A stretch of 43,024 nt of DNA from Prochlorococcus sp. AG-363-A16 (GCA_003280345.1 QCFB01000015.1:1-43024); one strand, 5' to 3'. Positions 1 to 6,816 are shown, numbered from the stretch's first letter. The notes: a model not told the origin generated them from the sequence alone. Translations and numbers: made by a program.

Positions 1-90
1 GGAGAATTAATTAAGAAATCTGGTCTAGTAGAGATCTCCATTAAAGAAGATCACACAGGCATATATGTATGTGCGGTAAAGCCCGCTTAG
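1..90 (+). CDS. C-terminal end of an unidentified gene (partial)
   Basis: The reading frame is open from the first base to a TAG at 88-90 and gives 29 residues ending VCAVKPA. The remnant GLVEISIKEDHTGIYV has the look of the last strand and tail of a class I SAM-dependent methyltransferase, but the piece is too short to prove it. No other frame looks better here. The start and the domain body lie outside the window. Confidence 0.4.
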   Translation, partial: GELIKKSGLVEISIKEDHTGIYVCAVKPA

Positions 91-260
91 CAATTTTCTT
101 ATTGTTTTGAACAGAAGCTGCTTACGTTAATGAGCTTTTGATTGGAAGGAAGGAATGTTTGATTTGTGACTCAGACGGAATTAGTTGGAATTAGATTTCG
201 CTCAAGTAGATTCTGTCAATGATTTCTTATGGCAAATCAAGCTTTATTGAAGAAATATAA

Positions 261-406
261 GTTTGAAAAAAGTTTGAATAGAAATTTCTGATTCGCTGAG
301 GTCGCTTGCTATCACCTAAAGGGAACTTTTCATTAGCCAGTGTTGATTTCAGTCATATCAAGGGATTGGGGCTAGAAGGGGCGGTTTGGATAGAGTTTGT
401 ATAAAC
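261..406 (+). repeat. Interspersed repeat, copy a (full length)
   Basis: Best full copy of the family. Two 11-bp direct units begin with GTTTGAA at 261 and 272. The core CATTAGCCAG starts at 331, 59 bp after the second unit. It continues through GTTGATTTCAGTCATATC and GGGATTGGGG to a second pair of 11-bp units, GTTTGGA at 384 and GTTTGTA at 395. It accounts for most of the 344-base gap between 91 and 434, where I see no gene. Confidence 0.85.
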
Positions 407-434
407 CCTCGATCTCAGGGCCTTCATTGATTAG

Positions 435-1148
435 CTAGTTACCAAAACGATAGTGCTTTCGGACTGTCTTATGTACTTCCCATGTACAAGACATCCCCTG
501 AGGAAAGACAATTAGATCACCGGCCCGAAACCTGACAGGCTCTCCCCCATCAGGAGTAACGGTGACATCTCCTTCCAGGATTAAACAAGTTTCCTTATCG
601 CTATATGACCAAGGGAATGTACTTGGATCACAAGTCCAAATAGGCCATTGTTTTATTCCTAGTTCGTTGATTGTGTTTTCAGGGCAAGGAGATGTGACTG
701 AAACTTCCAAATAATTATCTAGTGCTCCTCTCTTTCTAGCTGTTTTCTTTGTCCAGCGATACCAATTTGGTTTTTGATTGATTTTTTCTTTGATTCTTTT
801 TCTTATAAGTTGAAAGTCTTTCTCTTTAGGGCTCCAGTCTTTATATAATTCATTTGGCCACTGCTCTTTTTTAAATTGTCGCTCTAGATTTGGATTCATT
901 CCTCGACTTTGCATTTCATCTATTAGGTCTAAATATCTTTTGTGTAGGTACTTCCCTTTGTTGTAGAAGAATTTGACGTGCCCAATATTCAAGGTGAATT
1001 CTTTGGGTAAGTTTTCTTTTGTTTTCTCCCAACTCTTTGACTTTATTGAACGTTGGAGTGCTGATCCAACCATGAAGATTTCTCTATATTCCGCAATTAG
1101 ATGTTGATCAGACAATTCACTTGGCTTTATTAAGTTGATTCTTGTCAT
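435..1148 (-). CDS. Pyrimidine-dimer DNA glycosylase (T4 endonuclease V type) fused to a cupin
   Basis: Residues 1-137 match the T4 DenV family almost end to end: MTRINL at the N-terminus, DQHLIAEYRE carrying the catalytic Glu23, GHVKFFY, and WYRW near 129-132 as in the T4 WYKY dimer-binding tail. Thr2, whose free amine attacks the lesion in T4, is present, as are Arg3 and Arg22; T4 Arg26 is Met here. Residues 146-237 form a complete small cupin (DUF861/cupin_3 type: WPIWTCDPSTFPW, ETCLILEGDVTVTPDGGEP, AGDLIVFPQGMSCTWEV). Both domains have their usual full length, so this is a clean fusion and not a read-through of fragments. The glycosylase half should nick UV dimers; the cupin role is unknown. 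Repeat copy b lies 41 bp upstream of the start. Confidence 0.85.
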   Translation of the reverse strand: MTRINLIKPSELSDQHLIAEYREIFMVGSALQRSIKSKSWEKTKENLPKEFTLNIGHVKFFYNKGKYLHKRYLDLIDEMQSRGMNPNLERQFKKEQWPNELYKDWSPKEKDFQLIRKRIKEKINQKPNWYRWTKKTARKRGALDNYLEVSVTSPCPENTINELGIKQWPIWTCDPSTFPWSYSDKETCLILEGDVTVTPDGGEPVRFRAGDLIVFPQGMSCTWEVHKTVRKHYRFGN

Positions 1149-1188
1149 CAGAAAAGATCCATGATGCTCAATTCATTGCGTTCTTAAG

Positions 1189-1275
1189 ATTCGAATAAAG
1201 TTCGAATGGATTTAGCCTTGTCGCTCAAAAACCAGTAGCTTAATAACTTTTGACTGTTCATTAGCCAGTAGTCTG
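1189..1275 (+). repeat. Interspersed repeat, copy b
   Basis: The 11-bp units are ATTCGAATAAA at 1189 and GTTCGAATGG at 1200, and CATTAGCCAGTAG starts at 1259, so the 59-bp spacing holds. The downstream half (CTGGCTCC...) has diverged and no second unit pair is visible. Confidence 0.75.
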
Positions 1276-1351
1276 GCTCCTATTTTGCCAACATTGAAGA
1301 AGATTTTGCACTTGTTATCTTTTTGCCCGCACCAGGTTGCATAGGATGAAT

Positions 1352-2581
1352 TTACTCTTGATTTGTGTAAGAGTTTTGCCATATATATTGACCGTCATTT
1401 TTATCTGATGTAACAGCAATGCAATTACAAGCGATATTCCAGAGAGCCTTATGGATTGGAACTGGGTTGAAAAGATAGGTCTTTGGGAAAGCTTTTTTAA
1501 TTGCAATAGTTGCCTCTCTCGCATGGTAATGAGGAATTGTTGGAAAAATGTGGTGAATTACGTGACTTGAGCCAATCTGATGATGTAGGAAATTAAGAAT
1601 TTTTCCATAAGGCCGATCAATTGAAAGGAAGGCACCTCTCACAAAAGAGAAGTCTGAGTTGGAGAGGTGGGGAACATCTGTATCCGTATGGTGAAGCCAG
1701 GTATATAAAACCAGCCAGCAATTGACTACTGTTAACGGACCTATATACATTGCTATTAAAGGAGTTATTCCATACTTAAGCCCTGATATAAAAAGTCCTA
1801 CTAATACCAAAGCTATCCCAAGATCTGAGATCCAAACCTTCTTTACCCAATTCGAAGGCCAAAGTTTTTTAGAGAAGGGTTCCCTTGGCCAAAAGTGGTT
1901 CGTAGTCCCGTATTTAGGCCCCCCTGTGCTGCCAGTCAACAAATATGCAGGCCAACCAAAGCCAAGGTGTAATAGGAGTTGCATGAGCCCGTATCTAGTT
2001 TTGCCTAGAGCAGTTGAGAGAGCCAATTCATTCTCTCCTCCGACTTTTTCGTTAATTCCATTGCCACCGACAACTATTGGAACGTGAGTCTCGCCATAAG
2101 TTATGTGATTAGTAAAACGATGATGGATGGAATGTGACCGTTGCCAAGAAAAATATGGAACGAGCAAGAACGAGTGCAGCAGATAACCAATAACTGTTTG
2201 CAAAGTTCGGTTATCCGAGAAGGCTCCATGCCCACATTCGTGAGCGATAACCCAGAAGCCCATTGCGGTAGTCCCTGAAATTAAGGCATAGAGAATCCAG
2301 ACAGGAATCATTGCTTGCGTGAAAGGAATGGCTAGTCCTATCGCGACAATTACTGCCTGAATTGCGATTGATTGAAAAAGGTAGGCCAAGGAAGTTGATG
2401 TCTTACATGCAAAACAGTGCTTAGGAACAACTTCCGTAATGGCTTTCATGCTTGGTATATCACTCATCTTTATGGCAAGAGCCTTTCCCATGAGACCAGA
2501 CAATCGAAAATTCCGAATGTTTTTTTGGTTTGGGATAGAAGGTTGTGTTTTATCCACGCTGATCAATTGCTTTGTGAACAA
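1352..2581 (-). CDS. Membrane fatty acid desaturase, FAD2/DesA (delta-12) type
   Basis: Di-iron membrane desaturase expected to insert a cis double bond into an acyl lipid chain. All three histidine boxes are present: HECGH at 114-118, HSIHH at 150-154 and HVIHH at 340-344, with hydrophobic spans before and between them. The stretches GFWVIAHECGHGAFSD, HSFLLVPYFSW and HHIFPTIPHYHAREAT read more like plant FAD2 oleate desaturases than Synechocystis DesA. The first 44 residues look like a poorly conserved leader, and Met45 or Met31 could be the true start. Substrate and regioselectivity are inferred from the family. It is not close to the second desaturase at 39112. Confidence 0.85.
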   Translation of the reverse strand: MFTKQLISVDKTQPSIPNQKNIRNFRLSGLMGKALAIKMSDIPSMKAITEVVPKHCFACKTSTSLAYLFQSIAIQAVIVAIGLAIPFTQAMIPVWILYALISGTTAMGFWVIAHECGHGAFSDNRTLQTVIGYLLHSFLLVPYFSWQRSHSIHHRFTNHITYGETHVPIVVGGNGINEKVGGENELALSTALGKTRYGLMQLLLHLGFGWPAYLLTGSTGGPKYGTTNHFWPREPFSKKLWPSNWVKKVWISDLGIALVLVGLFISGLKYGITPLIAMYIGPLTVVNCWLVLYTWLHHTDTDVPHLSNSDFSFVRGAFLSIDRPYGKILNFLHHQIGSSHVIHHIFPTIPHYHAREATIAIKKAFPKTYLFNPVPIHKALWNIACNCIAVTSDKNDGQYIWQNSYTNQE

Positions 2582-2769
2582 AAAGGGTCTTCTCTCAAAA
2601 GAGGTACCAAACCCTTTACTGAAAACTAAACTTATTGGTAGATGGCGTTTTGCCTACTATTTGTTTTGAGAGCAGGATCCTGAGATCTGAAAATAGCTTT
2701 CTAGAATTTTGCTGGTATAGCTTTTAACGATTCTTTTAGATCAATTGCAATCAAAGGGTTTTGGCTTTT

Positions 2770-2835
2770 TATTAGCCAGTAGTTGATTCCAATCATGTCG
2801 ATGGATGTGGGCGAAATATGTGTTTTGAATAAATC
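2770..2835 (+). repeat. Interspersed repeat, copy c (3-prime half)
   Basis: TATTAGCCAGTAGTTGATT begins at 2770, followed by diverged downstream sequence and a unit with TTTTGAATAAA at 2823, 53 bp after the core as in full copies. The upstream unit pair is not recognisable. I see no convincing gene in the surrounding 2582-3086 gap; the + strand open frame at 2932-3159 overlaps a better - strand gene. Confidence 0.65.
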
Positions 2836-3086
2836 CTTTTAAGTGGATTTCTTTCTTGTAGTAGTCATAGATATATCCTTCGGATTGCCTGAAGCATCTA
2901 GCTCTTCAGGTATCAATTAGACTGAGAGTCAGTGGAATTTAAGATTATTATTTCTATAACTTTTACAAAGTACGATAGGGCTTATTTGAATGCATTGAGA
3001 ATGTTGAATGTTATACCTTTTGAAGGTCTATATCCTTTAATTTTTTCCATTCTGGTGTGTTTCGGTATACAGGTGAACCGCACTTC

Positions 3087-3299
3087 TTATGCGATTCCTA
3101 ACTTCATTGCTGCTTTAACCTTTCTGACTATTGCGTCATCAATATCATTGTCGGTTTGAAGGGCTAACCATTCCAAAGCAGAAATGATCCAACCCTTCAT
3201 TTGCTTCTTGAACAGCTTTTTAAGGGTCAAGAACAACATGGGCTTGAATAATAAAAAAAGGAATCCAGTAATGCCAGTCATTCTTTCAATCTCATTCAC
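3087..3299 (-). CDS. Small membrane-associated protein, unknown function
   Basis: A 70-residue protein. A hydrophobic segment near residues 10-28 is followed by basic KKLFKKQMKGW and an amphipathic segment EWLALQTDNDIDDAIVRKVKAAM. The tail, with its DNDIDD turn, resembles small proteins annotated in picocyanobacteria and some phages, but I cannot name a family. Met7 or the Met before KGW could also serve as starts. Repeat copy d begins about 60 bp upstream. Confidence 0.55.
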   Translation of the reverse strand: MNEIERMTGITGFLFLLFKPMLFLTLKKLFKKQMKGWIISALEWLALQTDNDIDDAIVRKVKAAMKLGIA

Positions 3300-3360
3300 T
3301 AAGAAGCTAGCTATTTTTTTTTCTTAGGGATCTATTAGTTCTAGGTCCTTAGTAATGCAA

Positions 3361-3432
3361 GTTGCGATAGAAATTGCTGATTTGCTGAGAGCGCTTGCTG
3401 GCACTCAAAGGGAAGTTTTCATTGGTCAATAT
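3361..3432 (+). repeat. Interspersed repeat, copy d
   Basis: GTTGCGATAGAAATTGCTG at 3361 aligns with the second 11-bp unit and following bases of copy a. CTGATTTGCTGAG and ACTCAAAGGGAAGTTTT match, and CATTGGTCA starts at 3420, again 59 bp on. The downstream part is lost. Confidence 0.7.
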
Positions 3433-3580
3433 GAGATATTTTGTCAGCCATTGCGATAAAAGAGGTTAGACAGCTTGTTGAGGGTTAGAGGCTTGCTGGA
3501 ATTGGAGCAAGTTTTCCCTCCCTCTATTTTGACTCAATTATCTGGTTTGAGCTTTTGGCAGTTTGAGTCCTTTAGGCACT

Positions 3581-3611
3581 AGGTCGCAGGTTCGAACCCT
3601 GTCGCCCGGCC
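3581..3611 (+). pseudogene. 3-prime fragment of a tRNA-Pro-like gene (possible island attachment remnant)
   Basis: AGGTC, GCAGG, TTCGAAC, CCTGT and CGCCCGGC follow in the order variable loop, T stem, T loop, T stem, acceptor. The T stem pairs GCAGG with CCTGT, including one G-U pair. The set resembles bacterial tRNA-Pro 3-prime halves. The upstream bases (GAGTCCTTTAGGCACT) do not make a proper anticodon arm and no D arm is found. Only the 3-prime part survives, as left when elements integrate into tRNA genes. Calling the isotype Pro is a guess from resemblance. Confidence 0.65.
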
Positions 3612-3734
3612 TGGAATCTCAAGGGTTGTACTAGGTAGCGGGTGCCAAGAAATTTAGAGAAATGGTTCTGCATACAAATGGCATATAGAAGAAAATCAAG
3701 AAGTAGATTAATCAAAGACGGTTGAACTTTCTCC

Positions 3735-3830
3735 TTGGGACATTGGATCGCTGATGCCCTTCTGGCAACGATGTTCGTGACCTTTTGCGTGACCTTGGCT
3801 TGGGAAATGCTCTATGAGGAGAAAAAGTGA
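3735..3830 (+). CDS. Possible 31-residue membrane peptide (TTG start)
   Basis: TTG at 3735 opens LGHWIADALLATMFVTFCVT, one membrane helix, ending in the charged tail EEKK and a TGA at 3828. The frame continues upstream through a TGA at 3723 to an ATG at 3678 preceded by no stop, encoding MAYRRKSRSRLIKDG. Either a short TTG-started peptide is made or a 50-codon gene has gained a stop. It ends 9 bp before the next mini-gene. Confidence 0.35.
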   Translation: MGHWIADALLATMFVTFCVTLAWEMLYEEKK

Positions 3831-3839
3831 AATAGAGAT

Positions 3840-4013
3840 ATGAACTTTCCAAATCTTTTAGCTACTGCCACACAAGCAGATCTGTTGTATGCCCTAGCCG
3901 CTGTGGGCTTCATGGTAGGGAGTTGGTTTTTAGGAAAAGCAATAACAGTAATGACAAGAGGAAATAATCCGCTGGTATGGCGAGGAATGAAAAAACAGGA
4001 CGAACCCAAATGA
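3840..4013 (+). CDS. 57-residue single-span membrane protein, unknown
   Basis: ATG at 3840 to TGA at 4011-4013. The protein has a central hydrophobic span (YALAAVGFMVGSWFLGKAI) and a basic-acidic tail ending KKQDEPK. It lies directly downstream of the possible mini-peptide at 3735 on the same strand, suggesting a small operon. GAGGAG lies at 3816-3821, about 20 bp upstream, too far for an ideal ribosome site. No family recognised. Confidence 0.5.
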   Translation: MNFPNLLATATQADLLYALAAVGFMVGSWFLGKAITVMTRGNNPLVWRGMKKQDEPK

Positions 4014-4173
4014 GTCATCACTGCTAATAGCAATTTATGTTGTGGATACTTTGGTAGTGATAGGAATAGTTATTTACGTATAAAAGACCTAGTGCAAATA
4101 GCTAGAAGAAGCTTGCTTGTAGGTGCATCAAACCTTTAACTCAATGATTTCATAGTAAAGACGGTTGAACAAT

Positions 4174-4545
4174 TTAATCAGCAAACATTGCATCTACGGA
4201 TAACTCTCTTCTTGTCTCTGGTGATGGATATTCCTGGTAATAGAAGACCATTCCACCGGTAAGAGCCATTGCAATCATTATCCAAGCAATTAAAGATTTC
4301 CTTTCGTTAGGGGACTTTGTTTTCATAGTCCTTGGCTTGGTTTGCATCTCAGGGAAATGGCTAGTCACTTGGATTAGTTCCCAGATCTCATCTTGGTCAT
4401 AAGAAGAGAAGCCTTTCCCTGGAACCCCACTCCCTTCTTGTAACCCTTCGGCTTTCATTTTTTCTCTTATTAATGTTTTCCTCTCAGCACTAGACATCGC
4501 CTTGAAGCGTTCTTTTCTTTCTTTATGGCTCTCTTTAGTTGTCAT
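4174..4545 (-). CDS. Hypothetical protein with C-terminal membrane anchor
   Basis: A 123-residue protein. The N-terminal half is highly charged and likely helical (ESHKERKERFKAMSSAERK). A middle segment, SSYDQDEIWELIQVTSHFPEM, looks folded. One membrane span (SLIAWIMIAMALTGGMVFYY) sits near residues 83-103, then a short tail ending DAMFAD. Tail-anchored topology with the charged part in the cytoplasm is inferred. It follows the alkyltransferase-like gene by 9 bp on the same strand, so the two may be co-transcribed. Family not recognised. Confidence 0.6.
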   Translation of the reverse strand: MTTKESHKERKERFKAMSSAERKTLIREKMKAEGLQEGSGVPGKGFSSYDQDEIWELIQVTSHFPEMQTKPRTMKTKSPNERKSLIAWIMIAMALTGGMVFYYQEYPSPETRRELSVDAMFAD

Positions 4546-4554
4546 ATCGACTTT

Positions 4555-4896
4555 CTATTCCGAATCTTTAAATAGATCTGGTTTCCATAAATACCTGCGC
4601 AGTTGAATTTTTAATTCCTGATCTATAAAAACACCTTCGCGTTTCAATAAATCTATTTGGACCCAATCAGTTCCCTCTCGACTAATACTCATTGATACTT
4701 CCCCTTTGGCATTTATGACTCGATGCCAAGGAATTGTTGAAGGCAAGCACAATCTCTTTAAGGACCATCCAATTTGCCGTGCACATCCATATGCACCAAT
4801 TAACTCAGCTATTTGCCCATAGGTAGCGACTTGGCCAGATGGTATCTGTGAAACAGCTTCATAAACCCGCAAATCAAAAGATTTTTTCACGGTCAT
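4555..4896 (-). CDS. Alkyltransferase-like (ATL) DNA-binding protein
   Basis: A 113-residue protein equal to the DNA-binding domain of O6-alkylguanine methyltransferases: VYEAVSQIPSGQVATYGQIAELIG, then GCARQIGWSLKRL and PWHRVINAKGEVS. The methyl-accepting Cys of PCHR is Trp here (PWHR), the hallmark of ATL proteins, which bind O6-alkylguanine and recruit nucleotide excision repair instead of reversing damage. I chose ATG 4896 over the upstream ATG at 4944. The extra 16 codons overlap the acidic mini-gene in another frame, and that gene stops 4 bp before this start. Likely translated from the same message as the acidic protein. Confidence 0.85.
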   Translation of the reverse strand: MTVKKSFDLRVYEAVSQIPSGQVATYGQIAELIGAYGCARQIGWSLKRLCLPSTIPWHRVINAKGEVSMSISREGTDWVQIDLLKREGVFIDQELKIQLRRYLWKPDLFKDSE

Positions 4897-4900
4897 ATCA

Positions 4901-5023
4901 TTAAGTCTCCCGGTCGACACCATCGTCATCTTCGTCATATTCATAATTCAGGAGAGAGTTGTCATCCTTTTCTTTTTTCTCTTTTTTGTTGGTAAGAGGA
5001 CTTTCTTCTTCAATTTTCACCAT
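4901..5023 (-). CDS. 40-residue acidic mini-protein (paralogue of 38763-38882)
   Basis: ATG at 5023 to TAA at 4901. N-terminal part is Lys/Glu-rich; the C-terminal part LLNYEYDEDDDGVDRET is nearly identical to the copy at 38763 (LLNYEYDEHDDGVDWET). Between the copies the conserved stretch has about four synonymous and two replacement changes in this frame, so this frame is the coding one. The overlapping frames starting MNMTKMTMVSTG and MNTTNMTMALTG are shadows. Repeat copy e starts 8 bp upstream. Function unknown; so acidic a protein might bind a basic partner or metal, but that is a guess. Confidence 0.65.
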   Translation of the reverse strand: MVKIEEESPLTNKKEKKEKDDNSLLNYEYDEDDDGVDRET

Positions 5024-5030
5024 TTCTCTA

Positions 5031-5175
5031 GTTTGGATAAAGTTTGGATAATGTTTGGATGGAAATTTCTGGTTTACTGAGATCGCTTTCTATCACTCAC
5101 AGGGAAGTTTTCATTGGTCAGTAGTTCATTTCAGCCACATCAAGGGATTGGGGTGAAAATGTATGGTCAGAATAG
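5031..5175 (+). repeat. Interspersed repeat, copy e (three 11-bp units)
   Basis: GTTTGGATAAA, GTTTGGATAAT and GTTTGGATGGA start at 5031, 5042 and 5053, an exact 11-bp period. CATTGGTCAGTAG starts at 5112, 59 bp after the last unit. CATTTCAGCCACATCAAG and GGGATTGGGG follow, and a weak unit GTCAGAATAGA at 5165 sits 53 bp after the core. Confidence 0.85.
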
Positions 5176-5219
5176 ATCCATATTGAAAATGGCCTCTAAT
5201 TGCTTCTATTGTCCTTTAT

Positions 5220-5384
5220 ATGAAAACATCAAAGTGGAAACCATCTGAAGAAGAGCGAGAAGTAATGGAAGTTGTTTGGATGCAAGTGAAAGGTGCTTGC
5301 CAGAAATTAAAGGAAGAAACGAACGCTCAAGACGAACACATTCGAAAGATGCTTCAAGAAATGGCAGAACGTTATTACTCATGA
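5220..5384 (+). CDS. 54-residue charged helical protein, unknown
   Basis: ATG at 5220 to TGA at 5382. The protein is soluble and predicted helical: KWKPSEEEREVMEVVWMQVK, then CQKLKEETNAQDEHIRKMLQ and a final MAERYYS. One Cys, no signal peptide, no membrane span. It is the first member of a + strand chain of mini-genes running to 6317. No family recognised. Confidence 0.5.
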   Translation: MKTSKWKPSEEEREVMEVVWMQVKGACQKLKEETNAQDEHIRKMLQEMAERYYS

Positions 5385-5406
5385 AATACTTTTTTCTTCA
5401 TTGGCA

Positions 5407-5607
5407 ATGAATTTTGCTGACAACTGGGCAAGGATATTTGTCGTGATGACGTTCTTAGTTCTAGAAGCAGCGAATACCTATTTCGCTAAAGTTGCAATTA
5501 TTGGAGGAATAACCCCCAACCTCATTGCCTTTGGGTTGTTTCTTGGAGCCATTGGCCACTTTTTATTTACTGGGCCCCTATTTGGTAAAGGTCAAAAAGA
5601 TGGATGA
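5407..5607 (+). CDS. 66-residue two-span membrane protein
   Basis: The start is taken as ATG 5407 (MNFADNWARIF); a TTG at 5401 would add two residues. Two hydrophobic segments (VVMTFLVLEAANTYFAKVAII and LIAFGLFLGAIGHFLFTGPLF) are joined by GGITPN. The last codons GATGGATGA overlap the next start by 8 bp, so translation is probably coupled. Unknown function; consistent with a small integral membrane or photosystem-associated protein, without direct evidence. Confidence 0.55.
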   Translation: MNFADNWARIFVVMTFLVLEAANTYFAKVAIIGGITPNLIAFGLFLGAIGHFLFTGPLFGKGQKDG

Positions 5608-5722
5608 CTGGCCAACAGTTGAAGCTGCTAATAGAGCAATAGGAACTGCTGGACTATTTTTGTTCGTAGTAACCTCTGCCTATTTGGCTTGGCAGTTCAA
5701 AAGATTTTTTGGAAATAAATAA
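5600..5722 (+). CDS. 40-residue single-span membrane protein
   Basis: ATG at 5600 gives MDDWPTVEAANRAIGTAG followed by one span, LFLFVVTSAYLAWQF, and the basic tail KRFFGNK. A longer frame from 5525 reads the previous gene out of frame and is rejected. It starts inside the previous gene and its TAA shares one base with the next ATG (TAATG). Confidence 0.5.
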   Translation: MDDWPTVEAANRAIGTAGLFLFVVTSAYLAWQFKRFFGNK

Positions 5723-5925
5723 TGCAGAAATTGCTAATTACTCTCGGACTTGGAATTGCTGCTATAGGTGCTCTTTACCCTTACTTAAGGCAATTGGGTT
5801 TAGGGCAACTTCCTGGGGACCTAATGTTGAACGGAGAAAACTCAACGTTTTATTTCCCAGTCGTTAGTTGTATTGTCATTAGTTTGCTCGTTTCGGCTTT
5901 ACTTAGTTTATTCCGATCCTCCTAA
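5722..5925 (+). CDS. DUF2905 family membrane protein
   Basis: A 67-residue protein with the DUF2905 pattern: an N-terminal span (LLITLGLGIAAIGALYPYL), the signature GLGQLPGD, a short NSTFYFPVV motif, and a second span (VVSCIVISLLVSALLSLF). Full family length. Function unknown in this widespread family. The start overlaps the upstream stop and the stop overlaps the next ATG by one base, so four or more mini-proteins appear to be translated as a chain. Confidence 0.85.
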   Translation: MQKLLITLGLGIAAIGALYPYLRQLGLGQLPGDLMLNGENSTFYFPVVSCIVISLLVSALLSLFRSS

Positions 5926-6017
5926 TGCCTCTCAAAAAACTAACTCCTACGAAGCCAGATAAAGATCAACCCTGGAAAGTTTGGGCTTTTGTTGTTGGTT
6001 TAAATTTAGTGGCATAG
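5925..6017 (+). CDS. 30-residue membrane mini-protein, possibly truncated by an in-frame stop
   Basis: ATG at 5925 overlaps the DUF2905 stop. The product has a basic N-terminus (MPLKKLTPTKPDKDQP) and the start of a membrane helix, WKVWAFVVGLNLVA, then TAG at 6015. The same frame continues past the TAG as VGWYFMHEAPSKW to TAA at 6057, which would complete the helix and give a 45-residue protein. I infer a recent nonsense change or a sequencing error; suppression cannot be excluded. Confidence 0.45.
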   Translation: MPLKKLTPTKPDKDQPWKVWAFVVGLNLVA

Positions 6018-6036
6018 GTTGGTTGGTATTTTATGC

Positions 6037-6138
6037 ATGAAGCTCCTTCTAAATGGTAAACATCGGTTGCGTTGGGATCTAAGACATCCAGCTTTGATTT
6101 GGAATGTAGGCGTTGACTTTGCCTACCCAGATTGGTAA
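6037..6138 (+). CDS. 33-residue mini-protein
   Basis: ATG at 6037 lies inside the readthrough part of the previous frame and gives MKLLLNGKHRLRWDLRH followed by PALIWNVGVDFAYPDW, ending at TAA 6136. The aromatic-rich tail looks conserved in style but I recognise no family. Existence rests on tight packing with its neighbours and the absence of another gene. Confidence 0.35.
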   Translation: MKLLLNGKHRLRWDLRHPALIWNVGVDFAYPDW

Positions 6139-6161
6139 GAAGTGAATCCGGAATTTTAATT

Positions 6162-6317
6162 ATGGATTTGAACGCAGCAAGAGAACATTGTCACGAGAAG
6201 GGCTGGAAGTGGAGGCTGGACTTGATCGACAAATACCAAAAGGAGATGGAAGATCTAAAAAATGAGAATGTAAAACTCAAACGTCAGTTAGTTCTTCGCT
6301 CTCAACTGAATAAGTGA
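6162..6317 (+). CDS. 51-residue coiled-coil protein
   Basis: Start at ATG 6162 (MDLNAAREHCHEKGW); a longer frame from 6132 overlaps the previous mini-gene. Residues 16-45 form a likely coiled coil (WRLDLIDKYQKEMEDLKNEN, then VKLKRQL). Soluble and charged. Last gene of the + strand chain; it converges on the peroxiredoxin gene 17 bp away. Confidence 0.5.
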   Translation: MDLNAAREHCHEKGWKWRLDLIDKYQKEMEDLKNENVKLKRQLVLRSQLNK

Positions 6318-6334
6318 TGCGTAAAAGTATTCGA

Positions 6335-6793
6335 CTACTTTCTTTTAATTTCCTCCAAAATACTTAGTGCTTCTGTGACATGTTGGGGCCCATTTAGAAG
6401 ATCTTTGAAAATGTGGCGTATTACCCCGTTTGAATCACTTATGTAAGTCACTCTTCCATCTAGTATTCCTAATGCTTTTGGAACACCAAATTGTTTTCTG
6501 AGTGAATTATCTTCATCACATAATAATGGGAATGGAAGGTTGTTTTTTTCTGCGAACTTTAGATGGCTAGATTGATTGTCATTACTAACACCCCAAACTA
6601 CAGCACCAAGAAGATTAAATAATTCATATTTATCACGAAACCCACAGGCCTCTGCTGTGCATCCTGGAGTGTCATCCTTTGGATAAAAAAATAAGACTAA
6701 TGGCTTACCTTTACATTCTTTATTTGTTCTAGACTTGCCCGTCTGGTCCAATAAAGAAAAAGTAGGGATTGAATCACCGATTTTTAAAGTCAT
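6335..6793 (-). CDS. bcp: Peroxiredoxin Q / BCP-type thiol peroxidase
   Basis: A 152-residue PrxQ. The motif DDTPGCTAEACGFRD carries peroxidatic Cys45 and resolving Cys50, five residues apart as in two-cysteine PrxQ. Also typical are VLFFYPKD, GVSNDNQSSHLKFAEKNNLP and a C-terminal helix. It reduces H2O2 and lipid hydroperoxides using thioredoxin; cyanobacterial members are cytosolic or thylakoid-associated. It heads the - strand direction next to the Hli mini-gene run, fitting a light-stress neighbourhood. Confidence 0.92.
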   Translation of the reverse strand: MTLKIGDSIPTFSLLDQTGKSRTNKECKGKPLVLFFYPKDDTPGCTAEACGFRDKYELFNLLGAVVWGVSNDNQSSHLKFAEKNNLPFPLLCDEDNSLRKQFGVPKALGILDGRVTYISDSNGVIRHIFKDLLNGPQHVTEALSILEEIKRK

Positions 6794-6816
6794 GGAAAGA
6801 GAGAAGAATTTATTAG

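Noticed and set aside
1722-2087. 121-codon + strand frame
   Set aside because: Antisense to the desaturase, proline-rich low-sense translation, no start signal.
4014-4075. + strand frame ending SSLLIAIYVVDTLVVIGIVI
   Set aside because: Looks like one membrane helix but no start codon ATG/GTG/TTG lies at its beginning.
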